Positions 43,926 through 51,096 of a stretch of DNA of 64,000 bases are shown here, one piece after another. The stretch's first letter is position 1. Every line of letters begins with the position of its first letter. The notes below the pieces were generated by a model. That model did not search any database and had not been told where the DNA came from. It saw nothing but the letters and a program-made list of their open reading frames with translations. Source of the DNA: Clostridiales bacterium (GTDB lineage: Bacteria; Bacillota; Clostridia; Lachnospirales; Lachnospiraceae); NCBI GenBank assembly GCA_018374355.1, contig JAHAFI010000001.1, positions 124,001 to 188,000 on the forward strand. Reading direction: 5' to 3'. The position numbers were made by a program, and so were the translations under genes.

Positions 43926-44359
43926 AAGCAAAAGAAGAATTCAGACCGAAGATTGTAGCGTTCTGCTGTAACTGGTGCAGTTACGCGGGAGCAGACCTGG
44001 CAGGAAGCAGCCGTCTGTCCTACCCGGCAGACGTAAAAATCATCCGTGTTCCATGTTCCTGCCGTGTGAATCCCATGTTCATTCTGAGAGCATTTGAGAA
44101 GGGCGCAGACGGAGTAATCATGTGCGGATGCCACCCGGGAGACTGCCATTACAGCACCGGTAACTATTATGCAAGAAGACGTATGACACTGCTGTTCTCC
44201 ATGCTGGATTATATCGGTGTGGAAAACGGACGTACCCGTGTAGAATGGGTATCTGCCGCAGAGGGTGTGAAATTCTCCACAACCATGAACGAATTTGTGG
44301 AAAAGATTCATTCTCTTGGCAAGAACGTAAGACTGGAGGATTTAAGATGCAGGAATTAA
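43916..44359 (+). CDS. mvhD: MvhD/FloxD-like [2Fe-2S] electron-transfer subunit
   Basis: A 147-residue protein with the MvhD cysteine pattern: FCCNWCSY, VPCSCRVN and CGCHPGDCHY. In MvhADG-HdrABC and FloxABCD-HdrABC this subunit passes electrons from the hydrogenase or flavin oxidoreductase to HdrA. Its start lies inside hdrA (10-base overlap, GGAGG upstream) and it overlaps the next gene by 13 bases, so the complex is translationally coupled. No hydrogenase genes follow; Flox-like genes do. Confidence 0.9.
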   Translation: MSIEAKEEFRPKIVAFCCNWCSYAGADLAGSSRLSYPADVKIIRVPCSCRVNPMFILRAFEKGADGVIMCGCHPGDCHYSTGNYYARRRMTLLFSMLDYIGVENGRTRVEWVSAAEGVKFSTTMNEFVEKIHSLGKNVRLEDLRCRN

Positions 44360-45321
44360 TCAACAGAGCAAAAGAACTGCTGGCAGACGGAACCGTAGCC
44401 CGGGTTCTTGGCTGGAAAGCCGGAGACCTGCCTTACAATCCGGAACCTGCTTACTTTGAGACAGAGGAAGACCTGAAGGATTTCGTATACAACGGATTCT
44501 GCGGGGCAAACCTGAGCAAATATATGATCGAAGCTTCCAAACTGGAAGGAAAAACCATGGTCTGCCTGAAACCGTGCGATACCTACAGCTTTAACCAGTT
44601 GATCAAGGAACACCGTGTGGACAGAGAAAAAGCCTACATCGTGGGCGTTGGCTGTAAAGGAAAGCTGGATATCGAAAAAATCAGAAAAATGGGAATCAAG
44701 GGAATTGAGAGCATTTCCGGCGCTGAGATCACCGATGAAGCCGATACTCTGACCATTCAGACGATTTACGGCGAAAAGACCTGTTCTTACGCGGACGCCA
44801 TGCTGGAGAGATGCCATGTATGTAAAGGCAAAGAACACAAGATCTACGACGAGCTGATCGGCGAGTCCAAAGATACCAATGACGCAGACCGTTTCACGGA
44901 AGTGGAAAGAATCGAGGCTATGAGCCCGGAAGAAAAATTTGCTTTCTTCCAGAAGGAACTGAGCAAATGTATCCGCTGTAATGCCTGCAGAAATGTATGC
45001 CCGGCATGCAGCTGCCGTAAATGTGTCTTCGACAGCAACAAGTTTGACAGCGCACAGAAAGCAAATGTGGATTCTTTTGAAGAGAAAATGTTCCACATCA
45101 TCCGCGCCTTCCACGTGGCAGGAAGATGTACCGACTGTGGAGAATGCAGCCGCGTATGTCCGCAGGGAATTCCGCTGCACCTGTTCAATCGTAAGTTCAT
45201 CAAAGATATCAATGAATTTTACGGCGAATATCAGGCCGGAGAAGACACTGATTCCAAAGGACCGCTGACCAACTTCACATTTGACGATGTGGAGCCCGGC
45301 GTTGTGGCAGAAAGGGGATAA
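44347..45321 (+). CDS. FloxC-like 4Fe-4S dicluster protein
   Basis: A 324-residue protein; ATG 44347 follows GGAGG and is preferred over a longer frame inside mvhD. The N-terminal half (KTMVCLKPCDTYSFNQLI, YIVGVGCKGKLD, CHVCKGKEH) resembles the FrhB/coenzyme-F420-hydrogenase beta group. The C-terminal ferredoxin part has CIRCNACRNVCP with an adjacent CSCRKC, and CTDCGECSRVCPQG. In Flox-Hdr sets one of the two such iron-sulfur proteins is FloxC; I assign it by position and motif, not by alignment. It should carry electrons between the NADH module and MvhD. Confidence 0.75.
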   Translation: MQELINRAKELLADGTVARVLGWKAGDLPYNPEPAYFETEEDLKDFVYNGFCGANLSKYMIEASKLEGKTMVCLKPCDTYSFNQLIKEHRVDREKAYIVGVGCKGKLDIEKIRKMGIKGIESISGAEITDEADTLTIQTIYGEKTCSYADAMLERCHVCKGKEHKIYDELIGESKDTNDADRFTEVERIEAMSPEEKFAFFQKELSKCIRCNACRNVCPACSCRKCVFDSNKFDSAQKANVDSFEEKMFHIIRAFHVAGRCTDCGECSRVCPQGIPLHLFNRKFIKDINEFYGEYQAGEDTDSKGPLTNFTFDDVEPGVVAERG

Positions 45322-45324
45322 TGT

Positions 45325-46356
45325 ATGTTTAAGATTGCAAAAGAAAATCTGCCGGCATTATTCCGGATGATTGCCGCAGATCAGGAATTATACCTTCCGG
45401 TACAGGTGAGCGGACAGACAAATTACGCAGCATGGACAGAAGATGCACAGGTGGATCTGGATACATTGAAAACCGTAAAATCCCCGAAGGATGCATTCTT
45501 CCCCCAGAGCGAAAACCTGTACACTGTTAAAAAAGAAGGAAAGAAACTTTCCATTGAGCCGGAAGCAAGAAAAGAACAGAACTTTGTTGTGTTCGGCATG
45601 AAAGCCTGCGATCTTCGCGGCGTTGAAGTTCTGGACAAAGTATTTCTTGCAGATCCGCTGGATACCTTCTATGCAGCAAGAAGAGAACACGGAACCATCG
45701 TAGCTCTGGCATGTCATGAGCCGGAAGAGACCTGCTTCTGTAAAGTATTCGGTATCGACTGTGCAGAACCGGCAGCAGACGTAGCGACCTGGATGGTAGA
45801 GGGAGACCTGTACTGGAAAGCCCTCACCAATAAAGGAGAGGCGCTGACCAAAGCGGTGGAAAGCCTTCTGGAAAATGCAGAGGAAGAAAAGGTGGAAGCG
45901 GAAAAAACTGCGATCCGCAGTATTGTAGAGAAGCTTCCTTATTCCAATTTGTCTTTGGAAGGATGGAACGGAGAGGCTCTTACAGAGAAATTCAATTCTT
46001 CTGTATGGGAAGAAATATACAAACCATGTCTGGCATGCGGAACCTGTACCTTCGTATGTCCCACCTGCCAGTGCTACGATATCAAGGATTACGATACCGG
46101 ACACGGCGTACAGCGTTACCGCTGCTGGGATTCCTGTATGTACTCCGACTTCACCATGATGGCTCACGGCAATAACCGTACCAGCCAGATGCAGCGTTTC
46201 CGTCAGAGATTCATGCACAAGCTGGTATATTTCCCGGCAAACAATGACGGCATGTACTCCTGTGTAGGCTGTGGCCGCTGCGTGGAAAAATGTCCGGCAT
46301 CTTTAAATATTGTGAAAGTTATCAAATCCTTTCAGAAACAGGAGGGTGACAAATAA
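45325..46356 (+). CDS. FloxB-like 4Fe-4S dicluster protein (AsrA/hydrogenase-beta related)
   Basis: A 343-residue protein with the SirA/AsrA-like N-terminal pattern (FGMKACDLRGVEVLDKVFL, ALACHEPEETCFC) and two C-terminal clusters (CLACGTCTFVCPTCQC and CVGCGRCVEKCP). The nearest characterised names are AsrA of anaerobic sulfite reductase and the FloxB subunit. There is no AsrC siroheme gene here, and hdr/mvhD neighbours make FloxB the better reading. It precedes the FAD/NAD subunit with one-base overlap, as in asrA-asrB and floxB-floxA. Confidence 0.8.
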   Translation: MFKIAKENLPALFRMIAADQELYLPVQVSGQTNYAAWTEDAQVDLDTLKTVKSPKDAFFPQSENLYTVKKEGKKLSIEPEARKEQNFVVFGMKACDLRGVEVLDKVFLADPLDTFYAARREHGTIVALACHEPEETCFCKVFGIDCAEPAADVATWMVEGDLYWKALTNKGEALTKAVESLLENAEEEKVEAEKTAIRSIVEKLPYSNLSLEGWNGEALTEKFNSSVWEEIYKPCLACGTCTFVCPTCQCYDIKDYDTGHGVQRYRCWDSCMYSDFTMMAHGNNRTSQMQRFRQRFMHKLVYFPANNDGMYSCVGCGRCVEKCPASLNIVKVIKSFQKQEGDK

Positions 46357-47210
46357 TGTGTGAATGTACCTGTCATACAAATTATACTTTAGATACACTG
46401 ATTCCTCAGGTAGGAGTCATTACGGATATCCGTCAGGAGACACCGGATGTAAAAACCTTCCGTGTAAATGCTCCTGAAGGGGGAAAACTTTTCGAGCATA
46501 TGCCGGGACAGTGTGCTATGGTCTGTGCACCGGGTATCAGCGAAGGTATGTTTTCCATTACTTCCTCACCGACCAACAAAGAATATCAGGAATTCAGCAT
46601 CAAAAAATGTGGTGTCCTGACAGATTATCTCCACAGCCTGCAGGTAGGCGATGAGATCACTGTCCGCGGTCCCTATGGAAATCATTTTCCGGTGGAGACA
46701 GAGCTGAAGGGAAAAGACCTTTTGTTCATCGCAGGAGGAATCGGTCTGGCGCCTCTTCGCTCCGTAATCAACTATGTGCTGGATAACCGCGAGAACTACG
46801 GAACCATCGACATCGTATACGGTTCCCGTTCCGCAGACGATCTGGTTCAGTTAAAAGAGATCCAGGAAGTATGGATGAAGACAGAGGGCGTAAACGTCTA
46901 CCTGACCATTGACCGGGAACAGGAAGGCTGGGACGGACACGTTGGATTCGTTCCGACCTATGTCAAAGAACTGGGATTTTCTACCGACAAGACCGCTCTT
47001 CTCTGCGGACCGCCGATCATGATCAAATTCGTTCTGGCGGGACTGCAGGAGCTGGGATTCTCCAAAGAGCAGGTATATACCACACTGGAACTTAGGATGA
47101 AATGCGGTGTGGGTAAATGCGGCCGCTGCAATATCGGCTCCAAATATGTCTGCAAGGACGGCCCGGTATTCCGCTGCGACGAAATCGATGAGTTACCTAA
47201 TGAGTATTGA
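46356..47210 (+). CDS. FloxA-like FAD/NAD(P)H-binding oxidoreductase with [2Fe-2S] cluster
   Basis: A 284-residue ferredoxin-NADP reductase-type flavoprotein. FAD domain about 20-110 (MFSITSSP is the R-x-Y-S-like FAD loop), NAD domain from FIAGGIGLAPLRS with DIVYGSR and LLCGPPIMI. A C-terminal [2Fe-2S] motif (CGVGKCGRCNIG, then C..C) resembles PyrK and AsrB. It would oxidise NADH and feed MvhD/HdrA. Last gene before the structured element at 47221; the fumarate reductase pair lies behind that element. Confidence 0.85.
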   Translation: MCECTCHTNYTLDTLIPQVGVITDIRQETPDVKTFRVNAPEGGKLFEHMPGQCAMVCAPGISEGMFSITSSPTNKEYQEFSIKKCGVLTDYLHSLQVGDEITVRGPYGNHFPVETELKGKDLLFIAGGIGLAPLRSVINYVLDNRENYGTIDIVYGSRSADDLVQLKEIQEVWMKTEGVNVYLTIDREQEGWDGHVGFVPTYVKELGFSTDKTALLCGPPIMIKFVLAGLQELGFSKEQVYTTLELRMKCGVGKCGRCNIGSKYVCKDGPVFRCDEIDELPNEY

Positions 47211-47220
47211 TAGGCGTGAG

Positions 47221-47345
47221 CAGTGCGGACAGAACTGCTGAAGATATGACGTTGTGCTTGCACATAAGGCATATCTTTGGCAGGGCTGTCCATAGGGCGA
47301 AGCCCTCAACCTCCACAGCGCGTAGCGATGTGGAGGTTGGCACTG
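47221..47345 (+). other. Highly structured intergenic element (possible RNA) between floxA-like and frdB-like genes
   Basis: Nested perfect pairings: CAGTGC/GCACTG (47221, 47340) closes the element; GGACAG/CTGTCC (47227, 47286), CTGC/GCAG, AAGATATG/CATATCTT (47241, 47270) and TGTGC/GCACA form one long arm; GGGC-GAA-GCCC (47295) a small arm; AACCTCCACA/TGTGGAGGTT (47308, 47329), capped by CGC-GTA-GCG, a third. Together a multi-branched junction. No T-tract follows, so it is not a normal terminator. It could be a processing site, a leader regulator of frdB or a mobile hairpin element. Confidence 0.7.
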
Positions 47346-47378
47346 CAGGCTAGAACATAAAAAGAGAGGACAATACAT

Positions 47379-48053
47379 ATGGAAAAAATGGTAAATGTAT
47401 ATTTTTTCGGTAAAAAATACAGCGTGCCTTCAGAACTGACCATCATGACAGCCATGGAATATGCCGGATACACTCTGAACAGAGGATGCGGCTGCCGTCA
47501 CGGTTTCTGCGGAGCATGTGCGACAATCTACAGAATCAAAGGAAAGAACGAACTGAAAACCTGTCTGGCATGTCAGACACAGGTAGAAGAGGGCATGTAC
47601 GTTGCAAGCATCCCGTTCTTCCCCACAGACAAGAGAACTTACGACATCAACGAGATCAAACCGACTCAGCAGATCATGATGGAACTGTATCCGGAAATCT
47701 ACAGCTGTATCGGATGTAACGCCTGTACAAAAGCCTGCACCCAGGATCTGAACGTTATGCAGTATATCGCATACGCACAGAGAGGCGAGTTCGAGAAATG
47801 TGCGGAGGAATCCTTCGACTGCGTAAGCTGCGGATGCTGCTCCGTAAGATGCCCGGCCGGTATCTCCCATCCGATGGTAGGTCTTCTGGCAAGACGTCTG
47901 ACAGGAAAATACATCGCTCCTGAGACAGAACACCTGAAACACCGCGTGGAAGAGATCAATGAAGGCGCATACGATGAACTGATTGAACAGATCATGCAGA
48001 AACCGATCACGGAAATGCAGGAACTTTACAATACCAGAGAGATCGAGAAATAA
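47379..48053 (+). CDS. Soluble fumarate reductase iron-sulfur subunit (FrdB/TfrB-like)
   Basis: A 224-residue protein: N-terminal [2Fe-2S] domain (RGCGCRHGFCGACATIY, then CLAC) and a C-terminal domain with CIGCNACTKACT and CVSCGCCSVRCP. The second motif has four cysteines, suggesting [4Fe-4S] where respiratory FrdB/SdhB has [3Fe-4S] next to quinone. No membrane-anchor genes follow. Methanogen TfrB has this layout plus a C-terminal HdrB-like CCG domain; here that domain is missing, while a free HdrB is encoded in the same run. It should pass electrons to the flavoprotein encoded next. AGAGAGGA precedes the ATG. Confidence 0.85.
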   Translation: MEKMVNVYFFGKKYSVPSELTIMTAMEYAGYTLNRGCGCRHGFCGACATIYRIKGKNELKTCLACQTQVEEGMYVASIPFFPTDKRTYDINEIKPTQQIMMELYPEIYSCIGCNACTKACTQDLNVMQYIAYAQRGEFEKCAEESFDCVSCGCCSVRCPAGISHPMVGLLARRLTGKYIAPETEHLKHRVEEINEGAYDELIEQIMQKPITEMQELYNTREIEK

Positions 48054-48067
48054 GGAGGGCGAAAAAG

Positions 48068-49678
48068 ATGTATACACCATATCCAGAGTATATGATGGAA
48101 TCTATCAAAAAGGTAGAGGCTACAAGAGCAGAGCGTATGGCTACAGAGCCGAGACGTCTGACTGCTGATGAAAAAGATGCGCTCCTGAAAGAATTCCATC
48201 CGGATTATAATCCAGATGCATTTGCAGAAATCAAAGTAGGTCCGAATAAGGGCGAGAAAGCTCCGCTGGAGCTTGCAAAATTACTGCATTCCACAAGCCG
48301 GATCTTAAATGAAGAGATTGACATCACAAAAGTGGATTACGATGTGGACGTGCTTGTCATCGGCGGCGGCGGAGCAGGTTCTTCCTGCGCGATTGAGGCT
48401 CACGAGGCAGGAGCAAACGTTATGATCGTAACAAAACTGCGGATCGGTGATGCCAACACCATGATGGCAGAGGGCGGCATTCAGGCAGCCGATAAAGAAA
48501 ATGACTCCCCGGTACAGCATTACTTAGATGCTTTCGGCGGTGGACATTTTGCCGGAAGACCGGAACTTGTCAAACGTCTTGTTATGGAAGCACCGGATGC
48601 GATCCAGTGGCTGAACAAACTGGGTGTTATGTTTGACAAAGACACAGAAGGAAATATGGTTACCACCCACGGCGGCGGAACCTCCAGAAAGAGAATGCAT
48701 GCCTGCAAGGACTACTCCGGAGCAGAGATCATGCGTACTCTGAGAGACGAAGTTCTGAACCGTCAGATTCCGGTAGTGGAATTTACTTCAGCAGTAGAAC
48801 TGCTCAAGGACGAAAACGGTCAGGTGGCAGGCGCTGTCCTTCTGAACATGGAGACAGGTGATTATTCTGTAGCGAGAGCAAAGACTGTTGTTCTGGCAAC
48901 AGGAGGAGCTGGAAGAATGCATTATCAGGGATTCCCGACCTCCAACCACTACGGAGCAACCGCTGACGGACTGATCCTTGGTTACAGAGCAGGCGCACCG
49001 CTTCTTTATCAGGATTCCATCCAGTATCATCCGACAGGCGTTGCTTATCCGGTTCAGATGCTGGGCGCGCTGGTAACAGAAAAAGTTCGTTCCGTTGGAG
49101 CGCAGCTTGTAAATGCAGAAGGTGAAGCTTACATTCATCCGCTGGAGACCCGTGACGTAAATGCTTCCGGTGTTATCCGTGAGTGCAGAGAAGGACGGGG
49201 TATTGAGACACCCGGCGGACAGATGGGCGTATGGCTGGATACTCCGATGATCGAAATGCTCGGTGGGGAAGGAACGATTGAGAAACGTATTCCTGCGATG
49301 TTCCGTATGTATATGAATTATGGTATTGATATGAGAAAAGTTCCGATTTTGATTTACCCGACACTGCATTATCAGAACGGTGGTCTGGAAATCGGTGGGG
49401 ATGGATTCACGAAGGCGATTGATAACCTGCTGGTAGCAGGTGAGGCTGTCGGAGGAATCCATGGACGAAACCGTCTGATGGGTAACTCTCTGCTGGATAT
49501 TATCGTGTTTGGACGGAATGCAGGTAAGGCTGCGGCGGCTAAAGCGAAAGAGGTTACGCTGGGAACCATGAATCTGGATCATGTGAAAGCATATAGTGAG
49601 GAACTGGAACATGCGGGTGTGGAAACGGATACGGTTTCTCCGCTGCTGCTTCCGAAGTATGCTCGGCATGAGAGATAA
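48068..49678 (+). CDS. Fumarate reductase flavoprotein subunit (FrdA/TfrA-like, soluble)
   Basis: A 536-residue flavoprotein of the SdhA/FrdA/NadB family. FAD loop: VLVIGGGGAGSSCAIEA. Catalytic residues of fumarate reductases are conserved: H321-P-T323 in QYHPTG, R362 in RDVNASG, H434 in LHYQNGG and R469 in HGRNRLMGNSLLD. The histidine that binds FAD covalently in SdhA/FrdA (SHT..AQGGI) is replaced (ANTMMAEGGI, N130), so FAD should be non-covalent, as in NadB and methanogen TfrA. An extra helical N-terminus of about 90 residues precedes the FAD domain. No signal peptide or heme domain, so it is cytoplasmic. Fumarase genes downstream support fumarate as substrate; related flavoproteins reduce other enoates. 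Confidence 0.85.
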   Translation: MYTPYPEYMMESIKKVEATRAERMATEPRRLTADEKDALLKEFHPDYNPDAFAEIKVGPNKGEKAPLELAKLLHSTSRILNEEIDITKVDYDVDVLVIGGGGAGSSCAIEAHEAGANVMIVTKLRIGDANTMMAEGGIQAADKENDSPVQHYLDAFGGGHFAGRPELVKRLVMEAPDAIQWLNKLGVMFDKDTEGNMVTTHGGGTSRKRMHACKDYSGAEIMRTLRDEVLNRQIPVVEFTSAVELLKDENGQVAGAVLLNMETGDYSVARAKTVVLATGGAGRMHYQGFPTSNHYGATADGLILGYRAGAPLLYQDSIQYHPTGVAYPVQMLGALVTEKVRSVGAQLVNAEGEAYIHPLETRDVNASGVIRECREGRGIETPGGQMGVWLDTPMIEMLGGEGTIEKRIPAMFRMYMNYGIDMRKVPILIYPTLHYQNGGLEIGGDGFTKAIDNLLVAGEAVGGIHGRNRLMGNSLLDIIVFGRNAGKAAAAKAKEVTLGTMNLDHVKAYSEELEHAGVETDTVSPLLLPKYARHER

Positions 49679-49735
49679 GAGAGTGTGAGGATTTGCTGCA
49701 CGGGAGTGTGGGAGATGGTGTTGGTGTGGGGACGC

Positions 49736-49885
49736 GTAGTTCCTCCCGGCTTCCCTGTCTGGACACGCTTCCGCTCAGAAAAGGCTGCAGCGGTACTAAG
49801 AGGCCAGTCAGGCAAAGCAGCCTGCCTGCCCTCTAAGGACCGGCGCCTTTTCGATGGTCCTGACAGGGAAGTCGGGAGGAACTAC
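49736..49885 (+). other. Large structured intergenic element downstream of the frdA-like gene
   Basis: A 24-base arm from GTAGTTCCTCCCGG (49736-49759) pairs with GACAGGGAAGTCGG...(49862-49885) with a single G-T. Inside are a second hairpin (AGAGGCCAGTCAGGC with GCCTGCCTGCCCTCT) and AGGACC/GGTCCT. It is followed by more palindromic sequence (ATCGG/CCGAT near 49890-49911). No open reading frame has ribosome binding site or homology. Likely a structured RNA or hairpin-type mobile element. Confidence 0.65.
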
Positions 49886-50023
49886 GCTGTGTATCGGCGG
49901 AGACACCGATTCCTGACAGGGCAGCGTGCAGAAAATGATGGTGATAGAAACAAAGGTTGCAGGCGGGACACTGCGGTGGATGGCTGTAAGGGGTTGCGTG
50001 AGGAACTTTTGTGAAGTTTGTGA

Positions 50024-50206
50024 GTGACTGTCTCAGCGTGCGGGGCACGGCTTCGAGGTTTTGGAAGGGGGAGATGGTCGCGGAAGGGCTTGGAGAGTGG
50101 GTGACTGTCTCGGCGTGCGGGGCACGGCTTCGAGGGTTTGGAAGGGGGAGATGGTCGCGGAAGGGCTTGAAGAGTGAGTGACTGTCTCGGCGTGCGGAGC
50201 ACGCCC
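50024..50206 (+). repeat. 77-bp tandem repeat, two full copies and a partial third
   Basis: Units begin GTGACTGTCTC at 50024, 50101 and 50178, spacing exactly 77. The units differ by a few bases. Each contains GCGTGC..GCACG(C), a perfect hairpin only in the last copy. The unit length is not a multiple of three and reading frames through it look like chance. It lies in the leader of the fumarase genes. Confidence 0.85.
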
Positions 50207-50253
50207 TTGGGGCTGGTGAGGACAGAAGTTTATAGGATAGGAGTGTGACTGGG

Positions 50254-51096
50254 ATGCGTGAGATTAATGTAGAGCAGATTACAGATGTTGTTGAGAGGCT
50301 CTGTATTGCTGCTAATGAGCATCTGCCGGAAGATGTGAAGTGTGCGATTAAGAAGTGTCGTGCATGTGAGGACGGCGAGATTGCAAAAGGCGTTCTGGAT
50401 AATATTATCGAGAATTTTGAAATTGCGGATAGTGAATGTGTGCCGATTTGTCAGGATACAGGGATGGCTTGTGTATTTTTGGAAATTGGTCAGGATGTGC
50501 ATATGGTTGGAGGTAATCTGGCTGATGCGGTGAATGAAGGTGTGCGCCGTGGTTATGACAAGGGTTTTTTGAGAAAGTCTGTTGTTAAGGATCCGGTTCG
50601 CAGAGGAAATACCGGTGATAATACTCCGGCTATGCTCTACACAGAGATTGTACCGGGGGAAAATATCAAAGTTACTGTGGGTCCTAAAGGATTTGGCAGT
50701 GAAAATATGAGCGCAATTCGTATGTTTAAACCGTCTGCTGGTCTGCAGGGAATTAAAGATTTTATTATTGAGACTGTTGAGACAGCAGGTCCGAATCCAT
50801 GTCCTCCGATGGTTGTGGGTGTTGGTATTGGCGGAACTTTTGATAAGGCGGCGCTGTTGGCTAAGAAGGCTTTGATGAGACCGCTGGATTCTTCCAATGA
50901 AGATCCGTTTTATGCGGATCTGGAAGTGGAGATGCTGGAGAAGATTAATGAGCTGGGTATCGGACCTCAGGGATTTGGCGGTAAGACTACTGCGATTGGG
51001 CTCAATATCGAGACTCTTCCTACTCACATTGCAGGTATGCCTTGTGCGATTAACATCAACTGCCATGTGACCCGTCATAAAACGGAGGTGATCTAA
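50254..51096 (+). CDS. Class I fumarate hydratase, alpha subunit
   Basis: A 280-residue subunit of the two-part, oxygen-sensitive [4Fe-4S] fumarase (FumA/TtdA family). ATG 50254 fits AGGAG at 50239-50243; a GTG at 50245 is too close. The conserved cysteine C66 in CQDTGMACVFLE, RRGNTGDNTPAMLY and GPNPCPPMVVGVGIGGT give the cluster ligands and active site. L(+)-tartrate dehydratase alpha is the alternative; position behind a fumarate reductase favours fumarase. The gene uses more T-ending codons than the Hdr/Flox genes. Adjacent to the beta subunit with no gap. Confidence 0.92.
   Translation: MREINVEQITDVVERLCIAANEHLPEDVKCAIKKCRACEDGEIAKGVLDNIIENFEIADSECVPICQDTGMACVFLEIGQDVHMVGGNLADAVNEGVRRGYDKGFLRKSVVKDPVRRGNTGDNTPAMLYTEIVPGENIKVTVGPKGFGSENMSAIRMFKPSAGLQGIKDFIIETVETAGPNPCPPMVVGVGIGGTFDKAALLAKKALMRPLDSSNEDPFYADLEVEMLEKINELGIGPQGFGGKTTAIGLNIETLPTHIAGMPCAININCHVTRHKTEVI

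Noticed and set aside
45325..47210. Anaerobic sulfite reductase asrAB
   Set aside because: Similarity is real, but there is no siroheme subunit asrC and the genes follow hdrBCA-mvhD, which fits FloxB/FloxA better.
47379..49678. Respiratory, membrane-bound fumarate reductase or succinate dehydrogenase
   Set aside because: No cytochrome b or anchor subunit, four cysteines in the second cluster motif, and no covalent-FAD histidine.
49685..50202. Open frames on both strands in the frdA-fumarase gap
   Set aside because: They run through inverted and 77-bp tandem repeats whose unit is not a multiple of three; no ribosome binding site or domain.
50024..50206. Tandem repeat considered as a CRISPR remnant
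   Set aside because: Whole 77-base units are repeated with no unique spacers; no cas genes in the window.
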